Below are positions 34,806 to 43,599 of a DNA stretch of 64,000 nucleotides, piece by piece. This DNA comes from Anaerolineaceae bacterium UBA5211 (GTDB lineage Bacteria > Chloroflexota > Anaerolineae > Anaerolineales > Anaerolineaceae): assembly GCA_002412595.1 (NCBI GenBank), contig DHVJ01000015.1:104776-168775 (forward strand). Reading direction: 5' to 3'. Both the position numbers and the translations under genes were made by a program. The number at the start of each line of letters is the position of its first letter. Position 1 is the stretch's first letter. Under the pieces are notes generated by a model that worked only from the letters and a program-made list of their open reading frames with translations, was not told where the DNA came from and did no database searches.

Positions 34806-36528
34806 ATTCGAAGAATATCGCAAAGGGCACTCACCCAAACAAGCAAGCAACCGCATGTGGCCGTTATATGGCGCCGGCATTGAGAACCTGGGGCAGGATG
34901 GAAAAATGATTGAAAAGCCCATGCCCGCTTTCGGCCCGGATGAGCTTTTAGTGCGCCACGATGCCTGCGGCCTGTGTTTCTCGGATGTCAAGATCATCCG
35001 GCTGGGGCAGGAACATCCGCGTATCTACCGCAGCATGCAGGAAGATCCGGTGGTGATGGGCCACGAAGTTACCATGACGGTGGTAGGTGTAGGCGAAAAC
35101 CTGTGCGGCCAGTATCAATCCGGCGACCGCTTCATCCTGCAAGCGGATATCTTCGTTAACGGGGTCGGCTATGCCTACGGCTACGAGATCCAGGGCGGGC
35201 TGTCTGAATACAACGTGATTGATCAGCGCATCCTGAACGGCGACCACGGTAATTACCTGATCCCAATCAAGGCTGACACCGGCTATGCTGAATCCGCGCT
35301 GGTGGAACCCTGGGCCTGCGTGATTGCGGCCTATTACCTGCAATACCGCACTGCCCTCAAAGCGGGCGGAATTGTCTGGTTCATCGGGCCGGAAAACGGG
35401 CGTGAATTCTCCCTTTCCGCCGGACTGGATGCCGAAGCGCACCCGGCCGAGATCCGCTTGACCCAAATGGACGGGCCTTTCGGCGCCTGGCTGCGAAAAC
35501 GCGCTGCTGAATTGGACATTCCGGTCAAAGAAATCAAAGATATCGTGAATGAAAAAGAGCCGGCCAATGATAATTTAGCCGATGACATTATCCTGTTAGA
35601 TCCAACCCCTGATTTAATTGAAGAGGTCAGTCCTTACCTGACTTTCCACGGCATGCTGGTGTTGGCGACCCAGAATATGCTGGCGCGCGACGTGCAGGTG
35701 GACGTGGGCCGCATCCATTACAACCGCTGGTTGATCATCGGCGGCAGCGGCAGCGACATTGCGGCCATCTACCGCCAGGCGCGCCCCAACTCCAAGCTAA
35801 AAGCAGGCGGCAAAGCCTTGTTCGTGGGCGCAGGCGGCCCGATGGGGCGCATGCACGTGCAGCGTGCTATCGAAATGAAAGACGGCCCGGCCGTGGTGAT
35901 CTGCTCGGACGTCAGCGATGAACGCCTGGCAGACTTGAGCGCAACCTTTGGCGAGGAAGCCCGGCAAAAGGGTATTAACTGGATAAGCGTCAACCCTACC
36001 AATCAAAGTGAATACGAGCAAAGAATGGCGCCGTTTAAAGAAAGCGGCTTCGATGACATCATCATGCTGGCGCCCATCCCGGCCGTGATCAGTGACGCGG
36101 CCAAGTGGCTGGCGAAAGAAGGCGTAATGAACATCTTCGCCGGTGTGGCGCGCGGCACCAGCGCGGCCCTCAACCTGAACGAGACCATCTTCAACGATGT
36201 ACATTTCATCGGCAGCTCCGCTTCCGAAATCGAAGATATGGTGCATATGCTCAATGACGTGGAATCCGGCAGCCTTTCCACCAACCGCTCCGTGGCAGCC
36301 ATCGGCTCACTGGAAGCAGTGCCTGCCGGGCTGCAGGCCATGATGGAAGCGCGTTTTCCCGGTAAGGTGGTCATCTTCCAACAGATCAAAAATCTACCGC
36401 TGACCGGACTGCCAGAGTTGAAAGAGGTGCTGCCGAGTGTTTATTCCAAATTAAAGAACGGGCATGAATGGACGCGCGCAGCCGAAGAAGAACTCATCAA
36501 CCTGATGCTGAAGGATGAGGAGGGTTAA
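34798..36528 (+). CDS. Oversized MDR dehydrogenase, sorbose-1-phosphate-reductase-like
   Basis: The 576-residue protein begins as a zinc MDR enzyme (CGLCFSD with C57/C60, GHE at H89-E90, EPWACV) but lacks the four-cysteine structural zinc lobe and is some 200 residues longer than usual. Two Rossmann-like stretches are seen: GGIVWFIGPENG near residue 190 and GGKALFVGAGGPMGRMHVQRA near residue 340, with an extra ~130-residue segment between them. This resembles SorE (L-sorbose 1-phosphate reductase). It would reduce or oxidise a ketose phosphate or lactaldehyde with NAD(P)H. It is followed 1 nt later by an SrlD-like gene. Confidence 0.72.
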   Translation: MAKFEEYRKGHSPKQASNRMWPLYGAGIENLGQDGKMIEKPMPAFGPDELLVRHDACGLCFSDVKIIRLGQEHPRIYRSMQEDPVVMGHEVTMTVVGVGENLCGQYQSGDRFILQADIFVNGVGYAYGYEIQGGLSEYNVIDQRILNGDHGNYLIPIKADTGYAESALVEPWACVIAAYYLQYRTALKAGGIVWFIGPENGREFSLSAGLDAEAHPAEIRLTQMDGPFGAWLRKRAAELDIPVKEIKDIVNEKEPANDNLADDIILLDPTPDLIEEVSPYLTFHGMLVLATQNMLARDVQVDVGRIHYNRWLIIGGSGSDIAAIYRQARPNSKLKAGGKALFVGAGGPMGRMHVQRAIEMKDGPAVVICSDVSDERLADLSATFGEEARQKGINWISVNPTNQSEYEQRMAPFKESGFDDIIMLAPIPAVISDAAKWLAKEGVMNIFAGVARGTSAALNLNETIFNDVHFIGSSASEIEDMVHMLNDVESGSLSTNRSVAAIGSLEAVPAGLQAMMEARFPGKVVIFQQIKNLPLTGLPELKEVLPSVYSKLKNGHEWTRAAEEELINLMLKDEEG

Positions 36529-36529
36529 A

Positions 36530-37321
36530 ATGGAGCAGAAACTGGAAGGAAAAGTAGCCATCGTTACCGGCGGTGCCCAGGGGCTGGGCGAAGCCATTTG
36601 CCTGCGTCTGGCCCAAGAAGGCTGCAGCGTGATGGTTGCGGATATTGACCAAACTGGAATCGAAAAGACTATTGACAAGATTGTCAAAGAAAATAACAAT
36701 AGGGCTTTGGGAAAATTCACAAATGTGAAAATCGAAAAGGATGTCGCTGATTTGGTTGATGAAACCGTCAAGCAATTTGGGAAACTGGACATCATGGTCT
36801 CCAACGCCGGCGTATTGTTCGCTGAACCGGTTGAAGAGTTTCCGGCAGAAAAATGGATGAAGGTCATGGAGGTCAACCTGTACGGATATTTCCTGTGTGC
36901 CAAACACGCCGCGCGAGTGATGAAACCTCAGAGAAGCGGGGTAATCATTCAAATTAACTCCAAATCCGGCAAAAAAGGCAGCTACAAAAATTCCGCATAC
37001 GCCGCCTCCAAATTCGGCGGCATCGGCCTGACCCAATCCATCGCCTTGGAGTTGGCAGAATTTGGCGTGCGTGCCAATGCCATCTGCCCCGGCAACCTGC
37101 TCGATTCGCCGTTGTGGGTCAATTCCCTTTACAAACAATACGCCAAAACCCGTGGTATCAGCGAGGAAGAAGTACGGCAGTATTATATCGACCAGGTGCC
37201 CATGAAACGCGGCTGCACCTATACGGATGTCTGCAATGCTTTAGTATTCTTAGCTTCAGAGCAAGCCAGCTATATGACCGGTCAAGCCATTAACGTTACC
37301 GGAGGTCAGGAGATGCATTAA
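36530..37321 (+). CDS. SDR dehydrogenase, sorbitol-6-phosphate dehydrogenase (SrlD)-like
   Basis: This 263-residue SDR has the cofactor motif TGGAQGLG (13-20), SNAG, catalytic Ser-Tyr-Lys with QINSKSGKKGSYKNSAYAAS, and a C-terminal YMTGQAINVTGGQ. Those segments match SrlD/SorD very closely, so the family is firm. In the SrlD reaction sorbitol 6-phosphate becomes fructose 6-phosphate; the dehydrogenase half of RhaEW is a related SDR acting on lactaldehyde, so either substrate is possible here. The ATG at 36530 (GAGGAGGG 5 nt upstream) is preferred to the one at 36515. Its stop overlaps the next ATG (TAATG). Confidence 0.83.
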   Translation: MEQKLEGKVAIVTGGAQGLGEAICLRLAQEGCSVMVADIDQTGIEKTIDKIVKENNNRALGKFTNVKIEKDVADLVDETVKQFGKLDIMVSNAGVLFAEPVEEFPAEKWMKVMEVNLYGYFLCAKHAARVMKPQRSGVIIQINSKSGKKGSYKNSAYAASKFGGIGLTQSIALELAEFGVRANAICPGNLLDSPLWVNSLYKQYAKTRGISEEEVRQYYIDQVPMKRGCTYTDVCNALVFLASEQASYMTGQAINVTGGQEMH

Positions 37322-38052
37322 TGTCCATTGAAGTCGATTTATCGGGAAAAGTAGCTGTGGTCACCGGCGCCGGCCGGGGAATTGGCCGCGCGGTCGCGCT
37401 GGCTCTGGGAAAGAACGGCGCCACCGTCATCACTGCCGCGCGTACGCAGGCGCAAATCACAGCCGTCTCACAAGAGATTATCAAAGCCGGCGGGAAATCC
37501 ATGGCCGTGACCTGCGACCTGGCCGATGAGAGCCAAATCGAAGCGCTCTTTGAAGCTGTGCAAGAGAAATTCGGCCAGCTGGATATCCAGATCAACAACG
37601 CCGCTATCGGCCTGTACGGGCAGTTAGCGGAATTCCCAACCGCCGACCTGGACCGCTTGCTTTCCATCAACGTGCGCGGCACTTATCTGTGCTGCCAACA
37701 AGCTATGCGCATGATGATCCCGCAGCGCGTTGGCACCATCATCAATATTTCCAGCGTGGTGGGTTTCAAGGGCTACGGCAACCAAAGCGCCTACACTGCC
37801 AGCAAGCACGCCGTGGCAGGCATGACCAAGTCGCTGGCCGTGGAAGCGCAGCCCTATAACATTCGCGCCAGCCTGATCTACCCGGGCGGCACCGATACCG
37901 ACCTGGTGGGCGACGCGCGCCCCGACCTGGACCGTTCCGTGCTAATGCAGCCGGAAGATATCGCCCACACGGTCCTGTTCTTATTGAGCCTTTCCGAGCG
38001 CTGCGCAGTGGATGAAATCTATATCCGCCGCCGCAGCAGTTCGCCTTTCTAA
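37321..38052 (+). CDS. SDR oxidoreductase (FabG-like)
   Basis: A classical 243-residue SDR: TGAGRGIG at the N terminus, NNAA, INISSVVGFKG with the catalytic serine and YTASK with Tyr and Lys. The C terminus CAVDEIYIRRRSS resembles 3-hydroxy acid and acyl reductases. It overlaps the upstream SDR stop by 1 nt. It may handle lactaldehyde, a sugar alcohol, or a diol formed by the pathway; two SDRs plus one MDR enzyme in a row suggest successive redox steps. Confidence 0.82.
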   Translation: MSIEVDLSGKVAVVTGAGRGIGRAVALALGKNGATVITAARTQAQITAVSQEIIKAGGKSMAVTCDLADESQIEALFEAVQEKFGQLDIQINNAAIGLYGQLAEFPTADLDRLLSINVRGTYLCCQQAMRMMIPQRVGTIINISSVVGFKGYGNQSAYTASKHAVAGMTKSLAVEAQPYNIRASLIYPGGTDTDLVGDARPDLDRSVLMQPEDIAHTVLFLLSLSERCAVDEIYIRRRSSSPF

Positions 38053-38078
38053 TCTTTTAATTTTTGGAGGTTTTCCAA

Positions 38079-40172
38079 ATGGCAACAAAAAGCAAGTCAG
38101 AGATCATTGAACGCACGTCCGCGATCATCGAGGAACAAGCCCTTACCAAAGAGCAGCTGTTGGGTTACCTGCGCCAGGTCATGGAGATCCGCGCATTCGA
38201 GAACAACATCAGCAACCTGCTCGGGCGCGACCTCCTAAAGGGCGCATCGCACCTGTATGCCGGCTCCGAAGCCGTGGCAGTAGGCGCCATCGCCGCCATC
38301 CAGGAAGATGACCTGGTCACCAGCACCCACCGCGGCCACGGCCACGCGCACGCGCACGGAGACACAGCTGCCAAGACACCAGAAGAAAAGCAGATGCACT
38401 TCAACAAGATGATGGCCGAAGTGCTGGGCAAGTCCGGCGGCTATTGCAAAGGCAAGGGCGGCTCCATGCACATTGCTGATGTGGAGCACGGCAACCTGGG
38501 CGCCACCGGCATCGTGGGCGGCAACTTGCCCGTGGCGGTCGGCGCGGCCCTGGTGCAGAAACTGACCAAGAGCGGCAAGGTGGTGCTGTGCTTCTTCGGA
38601 GACGGCGCTTCCAACACCGGCAACTTCCACGAATCGCTCAACATGGCCTCCCTGTGGGACCTGCCGGTCGTGTTCGTGGTGGAAAATAACATGTACGCTA
38701 TGTCGGTTCCCTGGGCCAAGGTTAGCAAGCTGCCCAATGTGGCCGACCGTGCCTGCGCTTATGGCATCCCCGGCGAAGTAGTGGACGGCATGGATGTGCT
38801 GGCCGTGCGCGGCGCGGTTGAAAAAGCCGTAACGCGCGCCCGCCAGGGCCAGGGCCCCACCATTGTGGAGGCCAAGACTTACCGCTATTTCGGTCATTCC
38901 CATTCCGACCCGCGTGCTTACCGCACCAAGGAAGAAGAACAGGCTTATAAAGACCGCGACCCCATCATCGTGCTCAGCGAAGAGCTGAAAGCGGTGGGCA
39001 TGCTCAACGAACAAGAAGTGGAAGATATGAACAAAACGGTCAAGGGCAAATTAAAAGAAGCCATGACCTACAGTGAAAAATCCCCCGCGCCCGATCCGGC
39101 TGAACTGGAAACGGACGTTTACGCGCCTTCCATTTTTACGGTCAAGGATGTGGAGGCGGAAGCGGAACTGCGCGAAAAAGTCCGCGGCGACGCGAACATG
39201 CGCCAGATTTCCTACGCCGAAGCCATTCAGGAAGCTCTGCGTGAAGAAATGCAGCGCGATGAGCGCGTCTTTATCATGGGCGAAGACGTCGGATTGTACG
39301 GCGGCGCCTACGGCGCAACGCGCAACCTGTTCAATGAATTCGGCGAGTGGCGCGTGATTGACACGCCCATTTCCGAAGCCACCATCGGCGGCGCAGCCGT
39401 CGGCGCTGCCATGGCCGGTATGCGGCCGGTGGCCGAGATCATGTATGTCGATTTCACGCCCCTGACCATGGACCAGATTGCCAACCAGGGCGCCAAGAAC
39501 CGCTACATGTTCGGCGGCAAGACCAGCGTACCCATGGTCGTGCGCACCGAAGGCGGCGCCGGGCGCGCCATCGCAGCTCATCACTCGCAGAGCCTGGAAT
39601 CGCTGTGGACGCATTTCCCCGGCATTTATGTCGTTATGCCGGCCACGCCCTACGACGTGAAGGGCCTGCTGAAAGCGGCCATTCGCGATAACAACCCGGT
39701 CATGTTCATCGAACACAAGATGCTCTACAAGACAAAAGGCCCCGTGCCGGAGGGAGAATACCTCATCCCGCTGGGGGTGGCGGATGTCAAACGCAGCGGC
39801 AAAGACCTGACCATCGCCACCTATTCGCGCCAGGTACTGAACGCGCTGGACGCGGCTGAAGCGCTGGCCAAGGAAGGTATCGATGCGGAGGTGATTGACC
39901 TGCGCTCGCTGAAACCGCTGGACACCCAAACCCTGATCGAGTCGGTCAAGAAGACCGGGCGCCTGGTGGGTGTGACCGAGGCTTATGAGAACACCAGCTT
40001 CGTCAACGAAATCATGGCCGTGGTTAACGACCAGGCCTTCGATTGGCTGGACGCGCCCATGCAGCGCGTGGCAGCCGCCAACGTGCCCGTCCCACGGGCC
40101 GAGGTGCTGGAGGATCTGGCCATTCCCAATGTCAAACGCATCATGGAAGCCTGTAGAAAGGTGATGAGTTAA
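38079..40172 (+). CDS. Fused alpha-beta E1 of a pyruvate/2-oxoacid dehydrogenase
   Basis: One 697-residue polypeptide joins E1 alpha (residues about 1-345, with GDGASNTGNFHESLNMASLW and ENNMYAM for thiamine diphosphate) to E1 beta (from about residue 375, with MGEDVGLYGGAYGATRN and PISEATIGGAAVGAAMAG). In the first train of the window the same subunits are separate genes. The ATG at 38079 is chosen because GGAGG lies 8 nt upstream. The linked E2 gene starts on the last base of its stop. It probably converts pyruvate to acetyl-CoA, using E3 from elsewhere. Confidence 0.88.
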   Translation: MATKSKSEIIERTSAIIEEQALTKEQLLGYLRQVMEIRAFENNISNLLGRDLLKGASHLYAGSEAVAVGAIAAIQEDDLVTSTHRGHGHAHAHGDTAAKTPEEKQMHFNKMMAEVLGKSGGYCKGKGGSMHIADVEHGNLGATGIVGGNLPVAVGAALVQKLTKSGKVVLCFFGDGASNTGNFHESLNMASLWDLPVVFVVENNMYAMSVPWAKVSKLPNVADRACAYGIPGEVVDGMDVLAVRGAVEKAVTRARQGQGPTIVEAKTYRYFGHSHSDPRAYRTKEEEQAYKDRDPIIVLSEELKAVGMLNEQEVEDMNKTVKGKLKEAMTYSEKSPAPDPAELETDVYAPSIFTVKDVEAEAELREKVRGDANMRQISYAEAIQEALREEMQRDERVFIMGEDVGLYGGAYGATRNLFNEFGEWRVIDTPISEATIGGAAVGAAMAGMRPVAEIMYVDFTPLTMDQIANQGAKNRYMFGGKTSVPMVVRTEGGAGRAIAAHHSQSLESLWTHFPGIYVVMPATPYDVKGLLKAAIRDNNPVMFIEHKMLYKTKGPVPEGEYLIPLGVADVKRSGKDLTIATYSRQVLNALDAAEALAKEGIDAEVIDLRSLKPLDTQTLIESVKKTGRLVGVTEAYENTSFVNEIMAVVNDQAFDWLDAPMQRVAAANVPVPRAEVLEDLAIPNVKRIMEACRKVMS

Positions 40173-41536
40173 TGGCCGAGGAACTTTTCATTCCCAAGCT
40201 GGGCCAAACAGTTGAACAGGTCACCTTGTTGAATTGGCTGGTCAAGGACGGTGACAAGGTCAAGCAGGGCCAGGAAGTGCTAGAGGTGGAAACCGATAAA
40301 GCCGTCTTCAATGTGGAAGCAGTGGATGACGGATATATCCATTTCGGGCCTTTCCAGACCGGACAGGTAGTGCCGGTGCTGACGGTGGTGGCTTTAATCG
40401 GTGAGCAGGACGAGACCTTTAAAGCCCCGCAGTCCAGCCCCGCCCCAACCTCGATAGAAGAAAACACACCAACGCCAAGTTCCACAGCCGCTCTGGCTGC
40501 AACCCAGGCAGCCGCAGCTCCTTCATCTGAAAAGGTCTTTGCTTCTCCGCGCGCGCGCCATCTGGCAGACCAGAAAGGTGTGGACGTTCGGCACGTGACG
40601 CCCACGGGCAGCAGTGGAATGCGCGTGACAGAAGCAGACGTGATCAATTACCTATCTACAGAAGTGAAAGTCAGCCCGGTCGCCAAACGCATGGCCGCCG
40701 ATGCCGGTTTGGATTTGCGCGCCGTCCAGGGCAGCGGGCAGCACGGCGAGATCACCAAAGCCGACGTAGCTTCAGCCCTGACCGCCCAACCGGCCAGCCC
40801 TGCGCAGTCCGCAGCGCAGGTGCCCCTGCCGCCCATGCAGGTCAGCGAAAGCCTGCCGCTGCTGGGTGTGCGCAAGGTGATTGCCCAGCGTATGAGCCTC
40901 AGCGCGCAGACCACCGCACGCGTTACCCTGTTGATGGACGCGGACGCTACCGACCTGGTCGCCCTGCGCGAAAAGTTGAAAGCCAAATATGAAGGCAAAT
41001 GGGGCTTTGCGCCCGGTTACAACGAACTGCTGGCCAAAGCCTGCGCCATTGCCCTGCGGCGTTTTCCTTATATGAACGCGCGCCTGAACGGGGAGGCCAT
41101 CGAGCGCCTGGCCGAGGTTAACATCGGCATCGCCGTGGACGCAGACCAGGGGCTGGTTGTACCGGTCATCCGCAATGTGGACCAGAAAGATTTGCAAACC
41201 GTCGGGAGTGAGTTCCGCCAGTATGTAGAGGAAGTGCGCGCCAATAAGATCAACCCCGACCACATCTCCGGCGGCAGCTTTACCATCACCAACCTGGGCA
41301 TGTACGACGTGGACGGTTTCACGCCAGTCATCAATCTGCCGGAGGCCGCCATTTTGGGCGTGGGGCGCATCGCCCCCAAGCCGGTGGTGCGCGGCGAGCA
41401 GGTGATCATTCGCAAGATCGTCACCCTCTCGCTGGCCTTTGACCACCGTCTGGCGGACGGCGCTCCGGCTGCGCGTTTCCTGCAGTACATCAAGCAATTG
41501 ATCGAGGAACCCGGCGAAGTGACGCTGACCAAATAA
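40172..41536 (+). CDS. Dihydrolipoamide acyltransferase (E2) with two subunit-binding domains
   Basis: The 454-residue E2 has an N-terminal lipoyl domain (lipoylated lysine K43 in ETDKA), an Ala/Pro/Ser linker, then two consecutive peripheral subunit-binding domains (ASPRARHLADQKGVDVRHV near 128 and SPVAKRMAADAGLDLRAV near 168), and a catalytic domain with FDHRLADGAPAARFL. One binding domain is usual, so the duplication is unusual. It overlaps the E1 stop by 1 nt, and a strong terminator follows 22 nt after its stop. Confidence 0.88.
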   Translation: MAEELFIPKLGQTVEQVTLLNWLVKDGDKVKQGQEVLEVETDKAVFNVEAVDDGYIHFGPFQTGQVVPVLTVVALIGEQDETFKAPQSSPAPTSIEENTPTPSSTAALAATQAAAAPSSEKVFASPRARHLADQKGVDVRHVTPTGSSGMRVTEADVINYLSTEVKVSPVAKRMAADAGLDLRAVQGSGQHGEITKADVASALTAQPASPAQSAAQVPLPPMQVSESLPLLGVRKVIAQRMSLSAQTTARVTLLMDADATDLVALREKLKAKYEGKWGFAPGYNELLAKACAIALRRFPYMNARLNGEAIERLAEVNIGIAVDADQGLVVPVIRNVDQKDLQTVGSEFRQYVEEVRANKINPDHISGGSFTITNLGMYDVDGFTPVINLPEAAILGVGRIAPKPVVRGEQVIIRKIVTLSLAFDHRLADGAPAARFLQYIKQLIEEPGEVTLTK

Positions 41537-41557
41537 ACGTCATAGCAATGCAGTATA

Positions 41558-41586
41558 GGCGGCAGATTTAATCTGCCGCCTTTTTT
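41558..41586 (+). terminator. Strong intrinsic terminator of the aldolase-led operon
   Basis: GGCGGCAGAT and ATCTGCCGCC form a perfect 10-bp stem with a TTA loop, followed by six Ts. Confidence 0.95.
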
Positions 41587-41650
41587 AATCCACAGGAGGT
41601 AATTAAGTCTTTGAATTGTTTAGGCTTATTTTTTTGGTTAAATTTTGAGG

Positions 41651-41947
41651 TCACGATCCTCCCTGTGATGGTGTAGGTATTTTCTTCCCTTCCATTGCCA
41701 TTGTGAATAGTTTTCGCGGATCGATGCCGGCCTTGTGCACTTCTTCAAACACACCTGGACTATAAATCTCAACCTCTTCCAATGCTCTGAAAATTGCGCT
41801 GGCATCCTCATACGATAAGTTCCTGGGATCATATTTTGCCAGGATTTGTTGCACGGTTCTTTTTTGGCCATCCGACAAGGCTTTTGTCCGCGATTCTCCA
41901 CCCTTTGGCTGAGAAGTGTTTTCCAAGCCGTTCAGTTTTTCTTTCAT
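41651..41947 (-). CDS. Small hydrophilic protein of unknown function
   Basis: The 98-residue protein is charged, soluble, and not recognised. It has a disordered N terminus (NTSQPKGGESRTKAL), then two likely helices (GQKRTVQQILAKYDP and SYEDASAIFRALEEVEI) and a short basic end. The start has a GGAGAG-type ribosome site, which favours a real gene over the other overlapping frame. It stands alone, convergent with the aldolase-led operon. Confidence 0.6.
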   Translation of the reverse strand: MKEKLNGLENTSQPKGGESRTKALSDGQKRTVQQILAKYDPRNLSYEDASAIFRALEEVEIYSPGVFEEVHKAGIDPRKLFTMAMEGKKIPTPSQGGS

Positions 41948-42123
41948 TTCTCTCCTGAGTCTCCCTTTTCACACAAAATAAAAAACTGACCTGTTAAGAG
42001 TATAGCGATTAAGGCCGGAGAAATTAAGTTACCGGAATCATTTTCACACTTTTGATGGGTCATTTGCCGAAATGACAGTTGTCATAGACATTGCGGCGAT
42101 GCCGCAACGGTCCATATCCCCCT

Positions 42124-42159
42124 AAAAAAAGCGGCTCACTAAATTTGTGAGCCGCTTTT
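42124..42159. terminator. Terminator of rhaI (bidirectional)
   Basis: GCGGCTCAC and GTGAGCCGC (9-bp perfect stem, 7-nt loop) are flanked by an A-run and a T-run, just after the rhaI stop on the minus strand. Confidence 0.93.
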
Positions 42160-42169
42160 ATTCTTTATT

Positions 42170-43414
42170 TTACTGATAACCGCCGCTGCTGGTATGCAGG
42201 CCGCGGTCCGCCGCAATGCGGGCTTCGTAACCTGAATCACGGTAGGCCTGAACCGGGTCAACCGGCACACCCATCTCCTCGCGCACCTGGCGCAGCAGCG
42301 GGCGCACATCCGTGCGGAAGGTATCCACCAGAATTTGGTGCGCTTCCAAAACGCGCCCTTCGCGTTGAGCCTGGCCTAAAGCTTCCCAAGGCACCAGCAG
42401 CGCCTTGGCATAGGCTTCCTGGCAATTAAGCACTGAGTGAATCATCGGGGCTACTTTGCCCTCGATGTTATGGGACTGGTCAATCATAAAGGCGATATTG
42501 GCCGCGGTTTGCGCTGCCAAAGCGTCGCCGGAACCCAGCGCTTCCACGATGCTGGTGTAGATCAGGAATAACTCGAAAGGATTGACGCTGCCAACCATCA
42601 GGTCGTCATCAGCATAGCGATGGTTGTTGAAGTGGAAACCGCCCATCTTGCCCTCGTCCAACAGAAAGGCCACGATCTGTTCGATGTTTGCGCCCAGCGG
42701 GTGATGGCCCAGATCGATCAACACCTGGGCCTGGTCACCCAACTTCAAGGAGAATAGATAAGAAGTACCCCAATCCGGGATATCTGTTGAATAAAATCCG
42801 GGTTCAAAAAACTTATACTCAATCAAGGCGCGCGCGCCGGCCGGCAAATGCGGCATCAGCTTGCGCAGGTTTTCTTCCACACGCCCCTTGCGCGCGCGCA
42901 GGTTATCCTGCCCGGCGTAATTGGTGCCGTCCGCGAACCACAAACTGAGCACATCGCTGCCGGTTTTCTCAAGAATCTCGCAGCACTCGATCATATGCTC
43001 CAGCGCTTTCTGCTGCACAGCCGGATCGGGGTTGGCGATCGAGCCCAGCATGTATTCCTGCTCCTGGAAAACGTTCGGGTTGATGGCACCCAGGCGTACA
43101 CCCTGCGCTTCGGCATACTGCCGCATACCCACGTAATCACCATCCTCGGGGACATCCCAGGGAATATGCAGCGCTACTGAGGGCGCAATGCCGGTCATTT
43201 TATGCACCATGGCAGCATCGTCTAGCTTCTGGCGGGTAGTTACTGCCGCGCCCGGCCAGGGAAAAACCTGAAAGCGCGTGCCGCTGTTGGCATAACCCCA
43301 ACTGGGGGTTTCAATTGCCTGTTGTTTCAACCTATCTTTGATCAATTCCAGGTTCAAGCCTGCCGACCTGATCTTGCCAACCAGGAGCTCGTATTCGTCA
43401 TAGGTGTTTGCCAT
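42170..43414 (-). CDS. rhaI: L-rhamnose isomerase (RhaI type)
   Basis: The 414-residue TIM-barrel enzyme matches the RhaI group (Pseudomonas stutzeri-type rhamnose isomerase) rather than E. coli RhaA. Marks are [62 protein letters not shown] and [15 protein letters not shown], which hold the metal-binding acidic residues and histidines. It converts L-rhamnose to L-rhamnulose for RhaB. It is monocistronic with an extended -10 promoter and a candidate GntR operator, and has its own terminator. Confidence 0.88.
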   Translation of the reverse strand: MANTYDEYELLVGKIRSAGLNLELIKDRLKQQAIETPSWGYANSGTRFQVFPWPGAAVTTRQKLDDAAMVHKMTGIAPSVALHIPWDVPEDGDYVGMRQYAEAQGVRLGAINPNVFQEQEYMLGSIANPDPAVQQKALEHMIECCEILEKTGSDVLSLWFADGTNYAGQDNLRARKGRVEENLRKLMPHLPAGARALIEYKFFEPGFYSTDIPDWGTSYLFSLKLGDQAQVLIDLGHHPLGANIEQIVAFLLDEGKMGGFHFNNHRYADDDLMVGSVNPFELFLIYTSIVEALGSGDALAAQTAANIAFMIDQSHNIEGKVAPMIHSVLNCQEAYAKALLVPWEALGQAQREGRVLEAHQILVDTFRTDVRPLLRQVREEMGVPVDPVQAYRDSGYEARIAADRGLHTSSGGYQ

Positions 43415-43445
43415 GGTTCCCTCTTTTGCGTGATGTAATGGCTAG

Positions 43446-43454
43446 ATTATAACA
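43446..43454 (-). promoter_or_regulatory. Extended -10 promoter of rhaI
   Basis: On the minus strand TGTTATAAT (TG-N-TATAAT) is present with no good -35 box upstream. Start near 43440, about 25 nt before the ATG at 43414. Confidence 0.6.
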
Positions 43455-43455
43455 C

Positions 43456-43480
43456 ATGATTAGACAGGTATACAGGTTTA
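43456..43480. promoter_or_regulatory. Candidate GntR operator at the rhaI promoter
   Basis: Plus strand holds GATTAGACAGGTATACAGG, with the shared ACAGGTATA core and an adjoining ACAGGTTTA copy in direct repeat. It lies directly upstream of the -10 box, where a bound repressor would block polymerase. Confidence 0.5.
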
Positions 43481-43550
43481 GAGAAAACTCATTTATAAAC
43501 CGGTTTTTCCGGGTTTACAATACATTTTAATAATTATAAAGCAACGCAAA

Positions 43551-43582
43551 AAAATAAAAAAGCGCAGCGAATCGCTGCGCTT
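43551..43582 (-). terminator. Terminator after the BcsB-like gene
   Basis: AGCGCAGCGA and TCGCTGCGCT form a long stem followed on the minus strand by a T-rich tract; it lies about 20 nt after the stop. Confidence 0.85.
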
Positions 43583-43599
43583 TAAATTTATAAACATGC

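Noticed and set aside
38235..39929. Two long minus-strand open frames (259 and 292 codons)
   Set aside because: Antisense to the fused E1 gene; His-rich, Gly-rich composition typical of shadow frames in this GC range.
41591..41680. Tiny frame starting at TTG after a strong GGAGGT (41595-41600)
   Set aside because: About 21 hydrophobic residues overlapping the end of the convergent small gene; the ribosome-site match after a terminator is probably chance, though a leader peptide cannot be excluded.
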